A DNA stretch of 32,730 bases from JBMNOI01 sp050942995 (GCA_050942995.1 JBMNOI010000033.1:1-32730); one strand, 5' to 3'; counted from the first letter of the stretch, positions 8,730-17,093 are shown. The notes: generated from the letters alone by a model not told the origin. Translations and numbers: made by a program.

Positions 8730-8776
8730 CTGTTGCAGAGGCATAGCCTCCACAACAGACTAAACAAATCTGTTTT
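8730..8776 (+). promoter_or_regulatory. overlapping inverted repeats upstream of the first oxidoreductase
   Basis: CTGTTG-CA-GAGGC-ATA-GCCTC-CA-CAACAG (8730-8758) is symmetric apart from two CA/CA mismatches. Its right arm overlaps a second inverted repeat, AACAGA (8754-8759) with TCTGTT (8769-8774), which is followed by TT. The two structures are mutually exclusive, as in attenuators. The first could equally be a dimeric regulator-binding site. Confidence 0.4.
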
Positions 8777-8817
8777 CGAGAACGCCGGATTGGATTCTGA
8801 GATCAATGAGGAGAGAT

Positions 8818-9873
8818 ATGTTGAAACAACAACCCATTCGTGTGGGCATCATCGGGCTCGGACGAGCAGGATGGGGCATGCACTGCCGGGAGCTGGATGC
8901 GCGCCGCGAAACCTTTACCGTGGTGGCCGTGTGCGACCCCCTGTCCGACCGCAGAGAGAAAGCACAGGAGTGCTTTGGCTGCCGCATCTATGAGAACGCC
9001 GCCGACCTCATCGCCGATGCCGATGTCGAGCTGGTGGACGTGGCCAGCCGCACCACCGACCACTACGAGCACGTCCGTATGGCGCTGGAGGCGGGCAAGC
9101 ACGCGCTGGTCGAAAAGCCGATGGCCACCACCTATGCCCAGGCGCGGGCGCTGCAGGATCTGGCCGCGCGCTCGACCGGGCAACTGTTCGTGCGCCACAA
9201 CCGCCGGTTCGAGCCCGCCTTTCAGCACATCCGCGAGATCATCGCCGCCGGCCTGTTGGGCGACGTGTTCGAGGTCAAGCTGCGCCGGGTGCGCTATCAG
9301 CGTCGGGATGACTGGCAAACCCTGCTGGCTCACGGAGGCGGCCAGTTGCTGAACTGGGGGCCCCACGTGGTCGATCATGCCCTCCAGTTTCTCGATTCGC
9401 CGGTAAAGGATATGTGGAGCGATCTAAAGCGTGTGGCCGCGGTCGGCAATGCCGAGGATCATGTCAAGATTGTGCTTCGGGGCGAGAACGGCCGCCTGGT
9501 GGATCTGGAGATCAGCGGTGGCGCCGCCCTCACCGAGCCCGAGTACATGATCTGGGGCAGCCGGGGCGCCCTGAGCTGCACCGGATCGACCATCACCCTG
9601 CGCTACATCGACCCGGCTGCCCCCCTGGCCGAGCGCCAGGCCGATCCCGGCACGCCGGATAGCGGTTACGGCACGCCCGAGGATCTGCCCTGGATCGAAG
9701 AGACCTTTGAGGCGGCGCCGTCCAATCCGGTGGACATCTCCTCCATGTGGGATGTGCTCTATGCCGCCCTGCGTCGGGGCGAGCCCTACCCCATCAGCCT
9801 GGATGAGGCGGTGGCCGTGATGCGCGTCATCTCTGAGGCGCGACGAGGCACCCCGTTCGAGATCGACGCCTGA
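8818..9873 (+). CDS. Gfo/Idh/MocA family oxidoreductase (copy 1)
   Basis: The 351-residue NAD(P)-dependent sugar or cyclitol dehydrogenase has an N-terminal Rossmann fold with GLGRAG in RVGIIGLGRAGWG. The family's catalytic-lysine motif EKP is in ALVEKPMAT. The C-terminal alpha/beta domain has GGGQLLNWGPHVVDH, where the usual Asp of the LD-x-G-x-H segment is Asn while the His is kept. ATG 8818 is preferred over ATG 8806 because GAGGAGAG (8808-8815) lies between them as Shine-Dalgarno. It sits 183 bases after the sulfatase and ends at a strong terminator, so it may form its own unit. The substrate is unknown; the family acts on glucose, inositol, aldoses and 3-keto-sugars. Confidence 0.88.
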   Translation: MLKQQPIRVGIIGLGRAGWGMHCRELDARRETFTVVAVCDPLSDRREKAQECFGCRIYENAADLIADADVELVDVASRTTDHYEHVRMALEAGKHALVEKPMATTYAQARALQDLAARSTGQLFVRHNRRFEPAFQHIREIIAAGLLGDVFEVKLRRVRYQRRDDWQTLLAHGGGQLLNWGPHVVDHALQFLDSPVKDMWSDLKRVAAVGNAEDHVKIVLRGENGRLVDLEISGGAALTEPEYMIWGSRGALSCTGSTITLRYIDPAAPLAERQADPGTPDSGYGTPEDLPWIEETFEAAPSNPVDISSMWDVLYAALRRGEPYPISLDEAVAVMRVISEARRGTPFEIDA

Positions 9874-9887
9874 TCTGCATCTGAACT

Positions 9888-9931
9888 GAACAGGGGGACG
9901 ATACCGGCCGGGATCATCCCCCTTGTTTTTT
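9888..9931 (+). terminator. rho-independent terminator
   Basis: AACAGGGGGACGAT pairs, with one bulge and one mismatch, with ATCATCCCCCTTGTT and is followed by six T (9926-9931). It ends the plus-strand unit containing the first oxidoreductase and abuts the stop codon of the convergent kinase gene. Confidence 0.85.
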
Positions 9932-11385
9932 CACAACTTGGGCGGCACCACCCTGTCATAGCGCAGCAACGCCGCGGCAGTGTCCAGACTCTCCACCTCT
10001 CCGGCGCTCACCGCGGCCAGCAGCGCCGCGCCGATCGACGCCTCCTCCTGCGACGCCGGCAGGTGCAGCGCCAGCCCGAAGCGATGGGCCAGAATGCGCG
10101 CGAAAAGCGGATTCAGCGCAATACCGTTGCCCGACCCCACCAGACGCCCGCGCCCACCGATGAGCGGCTCCATGCGCTCATAGAAAGAATAGAACGACTC
10201 GGCCATTCCCTCCAGCATAGCCCGCGTCAAATGACCGGGGGTCAGGTTCTCCGGCGTCAACCCGCTGTAGCTGGCGCGCAGATCGGGATCCTCCCGGGTG
10301 CCGGTGAACGCCGGCACACAGCGCAGCCCGTCCGAGCCGGGCGGCACTTGGGCGGCCAGAGCGCACATGGCATCATAGCTCACCGCCTCCTCATCGCCGC
10401 CGTAGAACGACGCCCCCACCCGGCGGAACAGATCGCGCAGATAGGCCAGTGTGCGCCCGCCAAAGAGCCCCGCGCCGACCAGCAGATAGCGCCCCCCGGG
10501 ATAATACCGCGTATCCAGCCCGGGCACCCGTCCAAAGGCGTCCATCCGCGCCGAGATCTGGGCGCCGGTGCCCACATTCAGCAACAGGTCGTCCTCCGGC
10601 TGCCCCACACTGCCCAGAAAGCTGGCCTGATTATCGCCGATGGCCAGCCCGACCGGCAGACCGTCGGGCAACCCCACCTGTCGGGCAACCTCAACGCGCA
10701 GCACACCCGCCGGATCGCCCGGCTCTCCTACCGGCGGGAAAAGCGCCTCCGGCAGCCCCAGCCGCTCGACAAGGCCCCGATCCCAGTCTCGCGCGACGAT
10801 GTCGAATATGCCCGAGCTTCCCCCATCGGTGGGTTCCGTGCGCGGCGCCTCACCGGTGAGCATGGATACCACGGCGTCGGGGATAAAGCAGGCCACCGCC
10901 GACGAGGGCAATCGGTCGTTCAACTGCATCCAGTAGAGCGTGGGCCCCAGATAGCCCGCCGCCGGCAGGCAGCCCATACGCTCGAATGCCTCCGGGCCGC
11001 CGGCTCGGACCACCATCTGCGCCAGATAGCTCTCGTCCGTCCCGGGAGCTTTATCCAGGACACGACGATCCTGCCAGGTGACGGCCGGTCCCAACGGTTC
11101 GGGCCGGGGGCCGCTGCTCATCAGCGCCGCGCCGTGCATCTGCCCGGTGACGCCGATCCCCCGTACCTCCCCCACATTCCGCGGGCAGGCGCTCACCACA
11201 CGGCGCAACGCCTCCAGTACCAGCGCCTCCAGCTCTCCCATATCCAATTCGGCGCGCCCGGGCGCCGGCGTGCGCGATGCCGAGTTGGGCACAGTGGCCC
11301 GGGCCGGCAATTCGCCCGATTCGAAGTCCAGTATCACGGCGCCCAGGTTCGTCGTCCCGATATCCAATCCGATGGTCAGGCCCAT
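9931..11385 (-). CDS. FGGY-family carbohydrate kinase (sedoheptulokinase/xylulokinase-like)
   Basis: The 484-residue protein phosphorylates a sugar with ATP. The N-terminal FGGY domain begins GLDIGTTNLGAV (Asp8), followed by GVTGQMHGAALM (78-89) and TWQDRRVLD. The catalytic base is expected in GDNQASFLGSVG (Asp251). NVGTGAQIS (270-278) resembles the sedoheptulokinase-like branch more than classic XylB, so the substrate may be a ketose. The start at 11385 is supported by GGGGAGG just upstream. The open frame extends further upstream, but that part runs through the divergent promoter region. It is the only minus-strand gene in the plus-strand sugar cluster and shares a divergent control region with the isomerase at 11670. 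Confidence 0.88.
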   Translation of the reverse strand: MGLTIGLDIGTTNLGAVILDFESGELPARATVPNSASRTPAPGRAELDMGELEALVLEALRRVVSACPRNVGEVRGIGVTGQMHGAALMSSGPRPEPLGPAVTWQDRRVLDKAPGTDESYLAQMVVRAGGPEAFERMGCLPAAGYLGPTLYWMQLNDRLPSSAVACFIPDAVVSMLTGEAPRTEPTDGGSSGIFDIVARDWDRGLVERLGLPEALFPPVGEPGDPAGVLRVEVARQVGLPDGLPVGLAIGDNQASFLGSVGQPEDDLLLNVGTGAQISARMDAFGRVPGLDTRYYPGGRYLLVGAGLFGGRTLAYLRDLFRRVGASFYGGDEEAVSYDAMCALAAQVPPGSDGLRCVPAFTGTREDPDLRASYSGLTPENLTPGHLTRAMLEGMAESFYSFYERMEPLIGGRGRLVGSGNGIALNPLFARILAHRFGLALHLPASQEEASIGAALLAAVSAGEVESLDTAAALLRYDRVVPPKL

Positions 11386-11434
11386 TTCGCCTCCCCGACA
11401 CGATGTGGTCAACGTTCGATTCAGTGCACCGCGC

Positions 11435-11464
11435 AGTGTACCCTCCTGCGCCCGTCGAGGGCAA
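11435..11464 (-). promoter_or_regulatory. candidate promoter of the FGGY kinase gene
   Basis: On the minus strand TTGCCC (11464-11459) and TACACT (11440-11435) are separated by 18 bases, about 50 bases before the kinase start codon. The support is hexamer similarity and position only. Confidence 0.35.
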
Positions 11465-11522
11465 GTGCCCGACGATTTCAACGAGTCCCCTCGGAAGGTG
11501 GGTATTCGGCGACTTTTTTGAT

Positions 11523-11536
11523 CGCAAACGGTTGCA
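11523..11536. promoter_or_regulatory. LacI-family-like operator
   Basis: CGCAAACGGTTGCA is a near-perfect palindrome around a central CG. It closely matches the TGNAANCGNTTNCA pattern of LacI/GalR/CcpA-family operators. It overlaps the candidate -35 of the plus-strand promoter and lies in the divergent kinase/isomerase region, as expected for a local sugar-responsive repressor. No LacI-family gene is in the window. Confidence 0.6.
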
Positions 11537-11560
11537 TTTCCCCTATAAACGGGATAATAT
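11532..11560 (+). promoter_or_regulatory. candidate promoter of the isomerase/oxidoreductase operon
   Basis: TTGCAT (11532-11537) is followed by TAATAT (11555-11560) with a 17-base spacer. An overlapping GATAAT at 11553-11558 has a 15-base spacer. It lies about 110 bases upstream of the ATG at 11670 and overlaps the LacI-like operator. Confidence 0.45.
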
Positions 11561-11564
11561 GGGG

Positions 11565-11579
11565 CAGTGCTGAGCACTG
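11565..11579. promoter_or_regulatory. perfect 15-bp palindrome just downstream of the -10
   Basis: CAGTGCT-G-AGCACTG is an exact interrupted palindrome about 5 bases after the candidate -10, at the expected transcription start. It could be a second operator or a short 5'-end hairpin in the mRNA. Confidence 0.5.
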
Positions 11580-11669
11580 GAGCACCGGACTTGCTCTATG
11601 TCGTCGCTTCCGGGCAGAGCCGGTCGAATCGCCACAGTCGGCATCATCACTCATCGAGGAGGGATCAAC

Positions 11670-12449
11670 ATGAGGATCTCGGTGCTTTCTTACTCATTCC
11701 ACGGGCTGCTCTCCGAAGGCAAGATGGACCTCTTTGGATACCTGGAAACCTGCAAGTACCGCTACGGCCTTGATGCCGCCGACATCTGGAACGGCTTTAT
11801 GCTCAGCACCGATGAAGACTATTTGAGCAAGGTCAAGGACGCCCTGGAAGAACGCGAGCTGGTGCTGGCCGACCTGTGCGTGGATCGTGCCCACATATGG
11901 GATGATGACCCCGAGACGCGCGAAGCGAACGGCGAGAACGCCTGGGCCCATCTCAGGGCAGCCGCCTATCTGGGTGCGCGATTCATGCGCGTCGACGCCG
12001 GCGGCCTCAGAGATATCTGGACGAACGAAGAGTTCGATTTCATCGTCTCGCGTTACAAGGAATATGCCCAGTTCGCCTGGGACCATGGCTTCAAGATGGG
12101 CGCCGAAAATCACTGGGGCGCCGAGCGCAGATGGTCCAACCTCAAGGCGCTCTACGAGGCAGTCGATCACCCCGGGTTCGGCATATCATGCCACATCGGC
12201 GGATGGGCGGGCACACCGGAGGAGGTCGATGAGGCCGATCGCCTGGTCGCGCCCTGGGTATGCCACACCCATATCCCCTGGAACATCACCGAGGGACCGC
12301 TAGAGGCCAAACTGGCCACCTTGCGTGATGCCGGATACCAGGGGTATTATAGTGTCGAGCATCATACGGGTCAGGACGAATATACCGAGGTGGGCATTCA
12401 GATCGCCCGTGTGCGCGACGTGCTCGACAAATGGCGGCGCTCCGCATAG
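11670..12449 (+). CDS. TIM-barrel sugar phosphate isomerase/epimerase-like protein (copy A)
   Basis: The 259-residue protein belongs to the xylose isomerase-like (AP_endonuc_2) TIM barrels, which act on sugars, ketoses and inositol derivatives through a metal. Probable ligands are the Glu in GAENHWG, the His in CHTHIPW and the Glu in YSVEHH. The usual Asp segment reads SCHIGGW. CGAGGAGGGA precedes the ATG. It is strongly similar to the product at 16283 (both contain FGYLETCKYRYGLD), so it is a local paralogue. First gene of the plus-strand unit, facing the kinase. The substrate is unknown. Confidence 0.85.
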   Translation: MRISVLSYSFHGLLSEGKMDLFGYLETCKYRYGLDAADIWNGFMLSTDEDYLSKVKDALEERELVLADLCVDRAHIWDDDPETREANGENAWAHLRAAAYLGARFMRVDAGGLRDIWTNEEFDFIVSRYKEYAQFAWDHGFKMGAENHWGAERRWSNLKALYEAVDHPGFGISCHIGGWAGTPEEVDEADRLVAPWVCHTHIPWNITEGPLEAKLATLRDAGYQGYYSVEHHTGQDEYTEVGIQIARVRDVLDKWRRSA

Positions 12450-12482
12450 CGTCGTCGAGCCCCTCTCTCGATAACCCGAGTG

Positions 12483-12499
12483 GCCGGCCCTCTGCCGGC
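12483..12499 (+). promoter_or_regulatory. intercistronic hairpin
   Basis: GCCGGC-CCTCT-GCCGGC forms a 6-bp GC stem followed by AAAAG in the 141-base gap between the isomerase and the next oxidoreductase. It could be an mRNA-processing or stability element. Confidence 0.35.
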
Positions 12500-12590
12500 A
12501 AAAGTCTGTCAAATCGAACATGGCATCAACAGTCCGGGTCGGGCACGCAACGTGCTCGGCTGACTATTCACTATCAAAGGAGAGCGGACC

Positions 12591-13730
12591 ATGGCAGACA
12601 AGGTACGTCTGGGCATGATCGGTGTCGGCCAGATCGGCAAGCGCCACGTGGCCACATACCAGAATATCCCAGAGGCCGAGATCGTCGCCGTCGCCGACCT
12701 GAACGAGGCCGAAGCGCGACGGGTGGCACAAGAGTACAACATTCCCTACGTCTATACCGATTATCACGACCTGCTCAAGCACGATGAGATCACCTCGGTA
12801 GATGTCGCCCTCCACAACCGCCTGCACAAGCCCGTCACCCTCGACGCGCTGGCCGCAGGCAAGAACGTCTACTGCGAAAAGCCCATGTCGTGGACCTATT
12901 GCGACGCCCGGGATATGTACGATGCCGCCAAGGCCGCCGGGCGCATGTTGCATATCCAGCTCGCCACGCTGTACACCCCCGGCAGTTGGGCCACCAAAAA
13001 GCTCATCGATGAGGGCTATCTGGGTGATGTGTACTATGTCAAGTCCAGCCACTACCGCCGTCGGGGCCGCCCCTTTGTGGATGGATATGGCACGTCCGCC
13101 TTTGTGAATACCAATACCTCGGGCGGCGGAGCCATGCTCGACATGGCCGTCTATCACATCTCGCGGATGCTCTACCTGCTGGGCAACCCCGATCTCATCA
13201 GCGTATCCGGCTCGACCTATCAAAAGCTGGATATGCACGAGGAGCGGCGCCGATCCAGCAACTATAACGTCGAAGAACTGGGCATGGCGTTCATTCGCCT
13301 GGCCGGAGGTATCACCTACTACATGGAAGAGTCGTGGGCCATCCACTCGGATGTTCACGATGTGGATTATGTCTATGGCAACAAGGCGGGTGTGCGCCTC
13401 GATCCGCCTCGCTACGAGAGCGGGAGCCAGCCGATTTCAGAGATCCAGTACTATACCACGTTGGGCGACATCGAGATGGACGGCACCATGGATCTCACGC
13501 GCACCTACTGGCGCTGGCAGCAGACCGATCCCACCCTGCAGCACTACGAAAACTCGCAACGCCATTGGATCTCGGCACAACTGGGCTATGTGCCGCTCAT
13601 CGACACCGCCGGCATCGCCCTCAAGACGGCCTTTATCACCGAGGGCGTCTATATCTCGGGCCACCTCGGGCGTGAGGTGACGGCAGAAGAGATCGAGCAG
13701 GCAAGCCCCGGTTTTGGTCGCGTCTCGTAA
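12591..13730 (+). CDS. Gfo/Idh/MocA family oxidoreductase (copy 2)
   Basis: The 379-residue protein has Rossmann motif GVGQIG in LGMIGVGQIGKRH and the EKP motif in YCEKPMSWTY. GGGAMLDMAVYHISR carries a Tyr four residues after the Asp, as in the glucose-fructose oxidoreductase/dihydrodiol-type branch. AAAGGAG precedes the ATG by about 8 bases. It is the first of three consecutive oxidoreductase genes. The repetition suggests successive or reversible oxidation steps on one sugar, for example through a 3-keto intermediate, or specificity for different sugars. The sequence does not decide between these. Confidence 0.88.
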   Translation: MADKVRLGMIGVGQIGKRHVATYQNIPEAEIVAVADLNEAEARRVAQEYNIPYVYTDYHDLLKHDEITSVDVALHNRLHKPVTLDALAAGKNVYCEKPMSWTYCDARDMYDAAKAAGRMLHIQLATLYTPGSWATKKLIDEGYLGDVYYVKSSHYRRRGRPFVDGYGTSAFVNTNTSGGGAMLDMAVYHISRMLYLLGNPDLISVSGSTYQKLDMHEERRRSSNYNVEELGMAFIRLAGGITYYMEESWAIHSDVHDVDYVYGNKAGVRLDPPRYESGSQPISEIQYYTTLGDIEMDGTMDLTRTYWRWQQTDPTLQHYENSQRHWISAQLGYVPLIDTAGIALKTAFITEGVYISGHLGREVTAEEIEQASPGFGRVS

Positions 13731-13749
13731 CGGGTTCGCCGGACGACCT

Positions 13750-13782
13750 CCGGCGGCGATCACTCGACAGATCCGCCGCCGG
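13750..13782 (+). promoter_or_regulatory. intercistronic GC-rich hairpin
   Basis: CCGGCGGCGAT (13750-13760) pairs with ATCCGCCGCCGG (13771-13782) with one bulged base. It lies in the 87-base gap between two oxidoreductase genes, 36 bases before the next ATG. No T-run follows. Confidence 0.45.
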
Positions 13783-13817
13783 GGGCGCCCCTAATCAGCG
13801 ATACTCAGGAGGACACG

Positions 13818-14912
13818 ATGGCCAGGCTCAAAGTCGCCGTTATCGGTACGGGCATGATCGCCAACGCGGCGCACATCCCCGCATGGAAAAACCTCAAGGA
13901 TGACGTCGAAGTGATGGCCGTCTCGGACATATTTCCCGAGCGCGCCGAAGGCACCGCCAAACGACATGGAATTCCCCGCGCTTACGGAGACGGCTACAAA
14001 ATGCTGCAGGAGGTGCAGCCCGATATCGTCTCGGTGTGCACCCCCAACTGCTACCACAAAGAGTGGACCATCGCCGCCCTGGAGGCCGGCGCCCACGTGC
14101 TTTGTGAAAAGCCCATCGCTCCCGGCTATGCCGACGCCGTCGAGATGTTCCAGACCGCCGATCGTGTCAACCGCATCCTCATGGTAGGCCAGAGCGCCCG
14201 TTTTAGCGCCGACACGCTGGCGGCCAAGGATATCGCCGACGCGGGCGAGCTGGGCGAGATGTACTACGCCGAGACGGCGTCGCTGCGGCGGCGCGGCGTT
14301 CCCCAGTGGGGGATGTTCCACATGAAGGAGCACAACGCCGGCGGCCCCATCTATGACCTGGGCGTACATGCCCTGGATGCCCTCCTCTGGATCATGGGAA
14401 ACCCCAAAGTGGTGGCCGTCAGCGGACAGACCTACACCAAGCTGGCCAACCAGGATGAGGGGCTCAAGACCTCCCTCGCCGATAGCGGTGCACCGCTGGG
14501 CGTATTCGACGTGCGGCCGTATGACTATCGCGAGTTCGACGTGGAGGATATGGCCGCTGGATTCCTGCGGCTGGAGACCGGCGCAACGGTGAGCATCAAG
14601 ACCAGTTGGGCGGCCAACATTCCCGAGGGTATGGGCGGCACCTTTATCCTGGGCACCCGGGGAGGGCTGCGCATGCGCCCGCTGACTCTGATTCGCAACC
14701 TGGGCAGCTATCAGGTGGACGTCATTCCCAAGGTGCCCCAGGATCCCAACATCGCATTCTACGGCCACTGGAAAGAGACGGCCCACATGCTCAACGTGAT
14801 CCGTGGCGAGGAAGAGATGATGATCAAGCGCGAGGAGGTGCTGAACGTTATCCGCGCGCTGGATGGGCTCTACCAGTCCGCCCTGGAGGGGCGCGAAGTT
14901 TGCCTGGATTAG
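13818..14912 (+). CDS. Gfo/Idh/MocA family oxidoreductase (copy 3)
   Basis: The 364-residue protein has a Rossmann motif reading GTGMIA, so the last Gly of GxGxxG is Ala. The EKP motif is in LCEKPIAPGY. The C-terminal domain has the canonical YDLGVHALD (Asp and His both present). CAGGAGG lies a few bases upstream of the ATG. In sequence it differs from its two neighbours, so the three consecutive copies look like diverged, specialised enzymes rather than recent duplicates. A cytoplasmic NAD(P)-dependent sugar dehydrogenase is the best description. Confidence 0.87.
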   Translation: MARLKVAVIGTGMIANAAHIPAWKNLKDDVEVMAVSDIFPERAEGTAKRHGIPRAYGDGYKMLQEVQPDIVSVCTPNCYHKEWTIAALEAGAHVLCEKPIAPGYADAVEMFQTADRVNRILMVGQSARFSADTLAAKDIADAGELGEMYYAETASLRRRGVPQWGMFHMKEHNAGGPIYDLGVHALDALLWIMGNPKVVAVSGQTYTKLANQDEGLKTSLADSGAPLGVFDVRPYDYREFDVEDMAAGFLRLETGATVSIKTSWAANIPEGMGGTFILGTRGGLRMRPLTLIRNLGSYQVDVIPKVPQDPNIAFYGHWKETAHMLNVIRGEEEMMIKREEVLNVIRALDGLYQSALEGREVCLD

Positions 14913-15078
14913 GATGCATCCATGCCCATCGGCGTTCCTGCGTCGATCCACGGAGACGCGCGGCGTGTCGCAGGCATCCCGAAACGAATGACCCGGCAAC
15001 GCTCTATCGGGTAGGCAATCCTCTGAGTGAGGGCTTGCCAGAGGCAGCATCAGATCAGGCTAAAGGAGTGTGACCGTC

Positions 15079-16209
15079 ATGGCAAAGAAATACCGTCTGG
15101 GCATCATCGGCTTTGGTCACATGCATATCAACAATGTGGCTGCGCTGTACGGCGATCATCCCCAGGTCGAGTGGGTTGCCTGCGCCGACACCACTCCCGC
15201 TCGTCCCGAGCTGCGTGTGGCCCCTTATACACGCGACTGGAACAAAGAGCATCTCATGAAAACCCTGAATATCCCCAGGGCGTACGACTGTTACAAAGAG
15301 ATGCTCCAGAAGGAAAAGTTCGATATCATCATCGTCACCTCGGAAAACGCCCGCCATCCCGATATCGTCGAGGCCTGCGCCGCGGCCGGCGTACACACCT
15401 GCGTGGAAAAACCCATGGCCATGAACCTGCAGGATGCCCTGCGTATGGTGCGCGCCTGCAAGGCCCACAACACCACCATGATCGTCAACTGGCCGCTCAC
15501 CTGGTCCCCCGGAGCACGCAAGGCCAAGGAACTCATCGACGAGGGCGTCATCGGCCGGGTCATCGAGGTCAAGTGGCGAGCCGGGCACACCGGCCCGCTG
15601 GGCCCCGGCGCCCACCATGCCGGCGTGAGCGATACCGCCGCCCCCATGACCGGCCCCGAACGGGCGGCCACCTGGTGGCATCAGGAGGATGCCGGTGGCG
15701 GCGCCATGCTGGATTATTGCTGCTACGGCGCTATGGTCTCGCGCTGGTATATCGGCGAGCCCGGCGTATCCGCCGTGGGCATGAAGGCCAACCTGGATAG
15801 CCACTGGGGCGACGCCAACGACAACGCCGCCATGATCGTCCGCTTCCCCAACGCCATGGCACTACTGGAGGGATCGTGGACGACATGGTCGCACGGCGTG
15901 CCCACCGGGCCGATCGTCTATGGCACCACCGGAACCCTCGTGGTCGAAACCCGAGACGGCCGGCCTATCGTGCGGCTGGAGCGCGGCGGAGGAGAGGATA
16001 GCGTCATCTATGAGGCCGAGCCGCTGCCCGAGGGACGCACCAATGTGGCCGAAGAGCTTATCTATCACCTCGAAACCGGCGAGCCGCTCCACCCTTCGCT
16101 GGAGATGATGTTCAACTTCGAGGTCATGGCCATCCTCGACGCCGGCCTGCGCTCCGCCACATCGGGCAAGCAAGAGACGGTGGACAATGCCAGTTGGTGC
16201 ATCGGCTAA
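15079..16209 (+). CDS. Gfo/Idh/MocA family oxidoreductase (copy 4)
   Basis: The 376-residue protein has an atypical Rossmann motif, GFGHMH (LGIIGFGHMHINN), where the third Gly is replaced by His. The EKP motif is intact in CVEKPMAMNL. The C-terminal segment reads AMLDYCCYGAMVSRW, with Tyr rather than His after the Asp. ATG 15079 is chosen because AAAGGAG ends about 10 bases upstream; a GTG at 15070 sits almost on that Shine-Dalgarno. The altered dinucleotide loop may mean a different cofactor geometry, or simply reflect a subfamily. Confidence 0.86.
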   Translation: MAKKYRLGIIGFGHMHINNVAALYGDHPQVEWVACADTTPARPELRVAPYTRDWNKEHLMKTLNIPRAYDCYKEMLQKEKFDIIIVTSENARHPDIVEACAAAGVHTCVEKPMAMNLQDALRMVRACKAHNTTMIVNWPLTWSPGARKAKELIDEGVIGRVIEVKWRAGHTGPLGPGAHHAGVSDTAAPMTGPERAATWWHQEDAGGGAMLDYCCYGAMVSRWYIGEPGVSAVGMKANLDSHWGDANDNAAMIVRFPNAMALLEGSWTTWSHGVPTGPIVYGTTGTLVVETRDGRPIVRLERGGGEDSVIYEAEPLPEGRTNVAEELIYHLETGEPLHPSLEMMFNFEVMAILDAGLRSATSGKQETVDNASWCIG

Positions 16210-16217
16210 CACACCCT

Positions 16218-16256
16218 GATCCATTTCGGGGCGGGCACGTTGCCCGCCCCGGATCA
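16218..16256 (+). promoter_or_regulatory. very strong intercistronic hairpin
   Basis: GGGGCGGGCA (16228-16237) and TGCCCGCCCC (16241-16250) form a perfect 10-bp GC stem with a CGT loop. An outer stem TGATCC (16218-16223) / GGATCA (16251-16256) extends it across an ATTTC bulge. It lies between copy 4 and the next isomerase, directly upstream of the latter's Shine-Dalgarno region. It lacks a U-tract, so partial termination, a processing site or 3'-end protection are the options. Confidence 0.6.
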
Positions 16257-16282
16257 TCTCCCCCGGTCGCAAAGGAGGGGTC

Positions 16283-17053
16283 ATGAACATCTCTGTCATC
16301 TCGTACGCGTTTCACAAGCAGATGCAGGAAGGCAAGGTCGACATTTTCGGCTACCTGGAGACGTGCAAGTATCGTTACGGCCTCGATACGGCCGATATCT
16401 GGAGCGGTATGCTGACCAGCCTGGATGAGGAGTACCTGCTCAAGATCAAAGATGCCCTGTGCGAACACGAGTTGACGCTGGTCAACCTGGCCGTAGACGG
16501 CCCGCACATCTGGGAGAACGACCCCGAGACGCGAGAGGCCCACTATCGCCAGGCGCTGGATTACCTCAAGGCCGGCGAGATCCTGGGCGCCCGCAGTGTC
16601 CGCATCGACGCCGGAGGCGGCCGGGACGACCTCGAGTTCACGTCCGAGCAGATGGACTATATCGTCTCGCGCTTTAGCGAGTATGCCAAACGCGCCGCCG
16701 ATAACGGTTACATGGTCGGCCCGGAGAACCACTGGGGGCCGGAGAAAACGCCCGCCGTCATGAAGGCGATCTGCGAGGCGGTCGACAGCCCGGCCTTTGG
16801 CGTGCTGCTGCATTTCGACCGCTGGAGCGGCCCCGATGCTGAAAAGGGCGACGAGATCATAGCGCCCTGGGTGATGCACACCCACGTCACCCGCGCGATC
16901 GCCGACCGTCTGGAGCCCAAGATGGCCATGCTGCGCGATGCCGGCTACAAGGGCTGTTGGGGTGTCGAGCATGCCGCCGACAACTATACCGAGGTGGGCG
17001 TGCTGCTGGCCCAGGTGCGCGATGTGCTGGAGCGCTGGCGCACGGCCGGCTGA
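16283..17053 (+). CDS. TIM-barrel sugar phosphate isomerase/epimerase-like protein (copy B)
   Basis: The 256-residue AP_endonuc_2-type TIM barrel is paralogous to the product at 11670, sharing FGYLETCKYRYGLD and near-identical spacing of motifs. Probable metal or substrate residues lie in GPENHWGPE, MHTHVT and WGVEHA. The third ligand segment reads LLHFDRW, so it departs from the usual Asp position as copy A does. AAAGGAGGGG precedes the ATG. Two related isomerases flanking three oxidoreductases suggest a duplicated functional pair or action on two related sugars. Confidence 0.85.
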   Translation: MNISVISYAFHKQMQEGKVDIFGYLETCKYRYGLDTADIWSGMLTSLDEEYLLKIKDALCEHELTLVNLAVDGPHIWENDPETREAHYRQALDYLKAGEILGARSVRIDAGGGRDDLEFTSEQMDYIVSRFSEYAKRAADNGYMVGPENHWGPEKTPAVMKAICEAVDSPAFGVLLHFDRWSGPDAEKGDEIIAPWVMHTHVTRAIADRLEPKMAMLRDAGYKGCWGVEHAADNYTEVGVLLAQVRDVLERWRTAG

Positions 17054-17077
17054 GGCCGCGCCCCTGGCGTTGCCGCA

Positions 17078-17093
17078 AGGATGGGCCCATCCT
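17078..17093 (+). promoter_or_regulatory. 16-bp perfect palindrome between isomerase genes
   Basis: AGGATGGGCCCATCCT is an exact palindrome in the 98-base gap between two isomerase genes. As DNA it could be a dimer-binding site. As RNA the stem can only form with a small opened loop. Confidence 0.4.

Noticed and set aside
10063..11673. 536-residue plus-strand open frame antisense to the FGGY kinase
   Set aside because: The kinase frame has clear family motifs. The antisense product is Arg/Pro/Gln-rich and featureless.
13791..15050. 419-residue minus-strand open frame opposite oxidoreductase copy 3
   Set aside because: Shadow of a well-supported Gfo/Idh/MocA gene. No domain or ribosome site seen.
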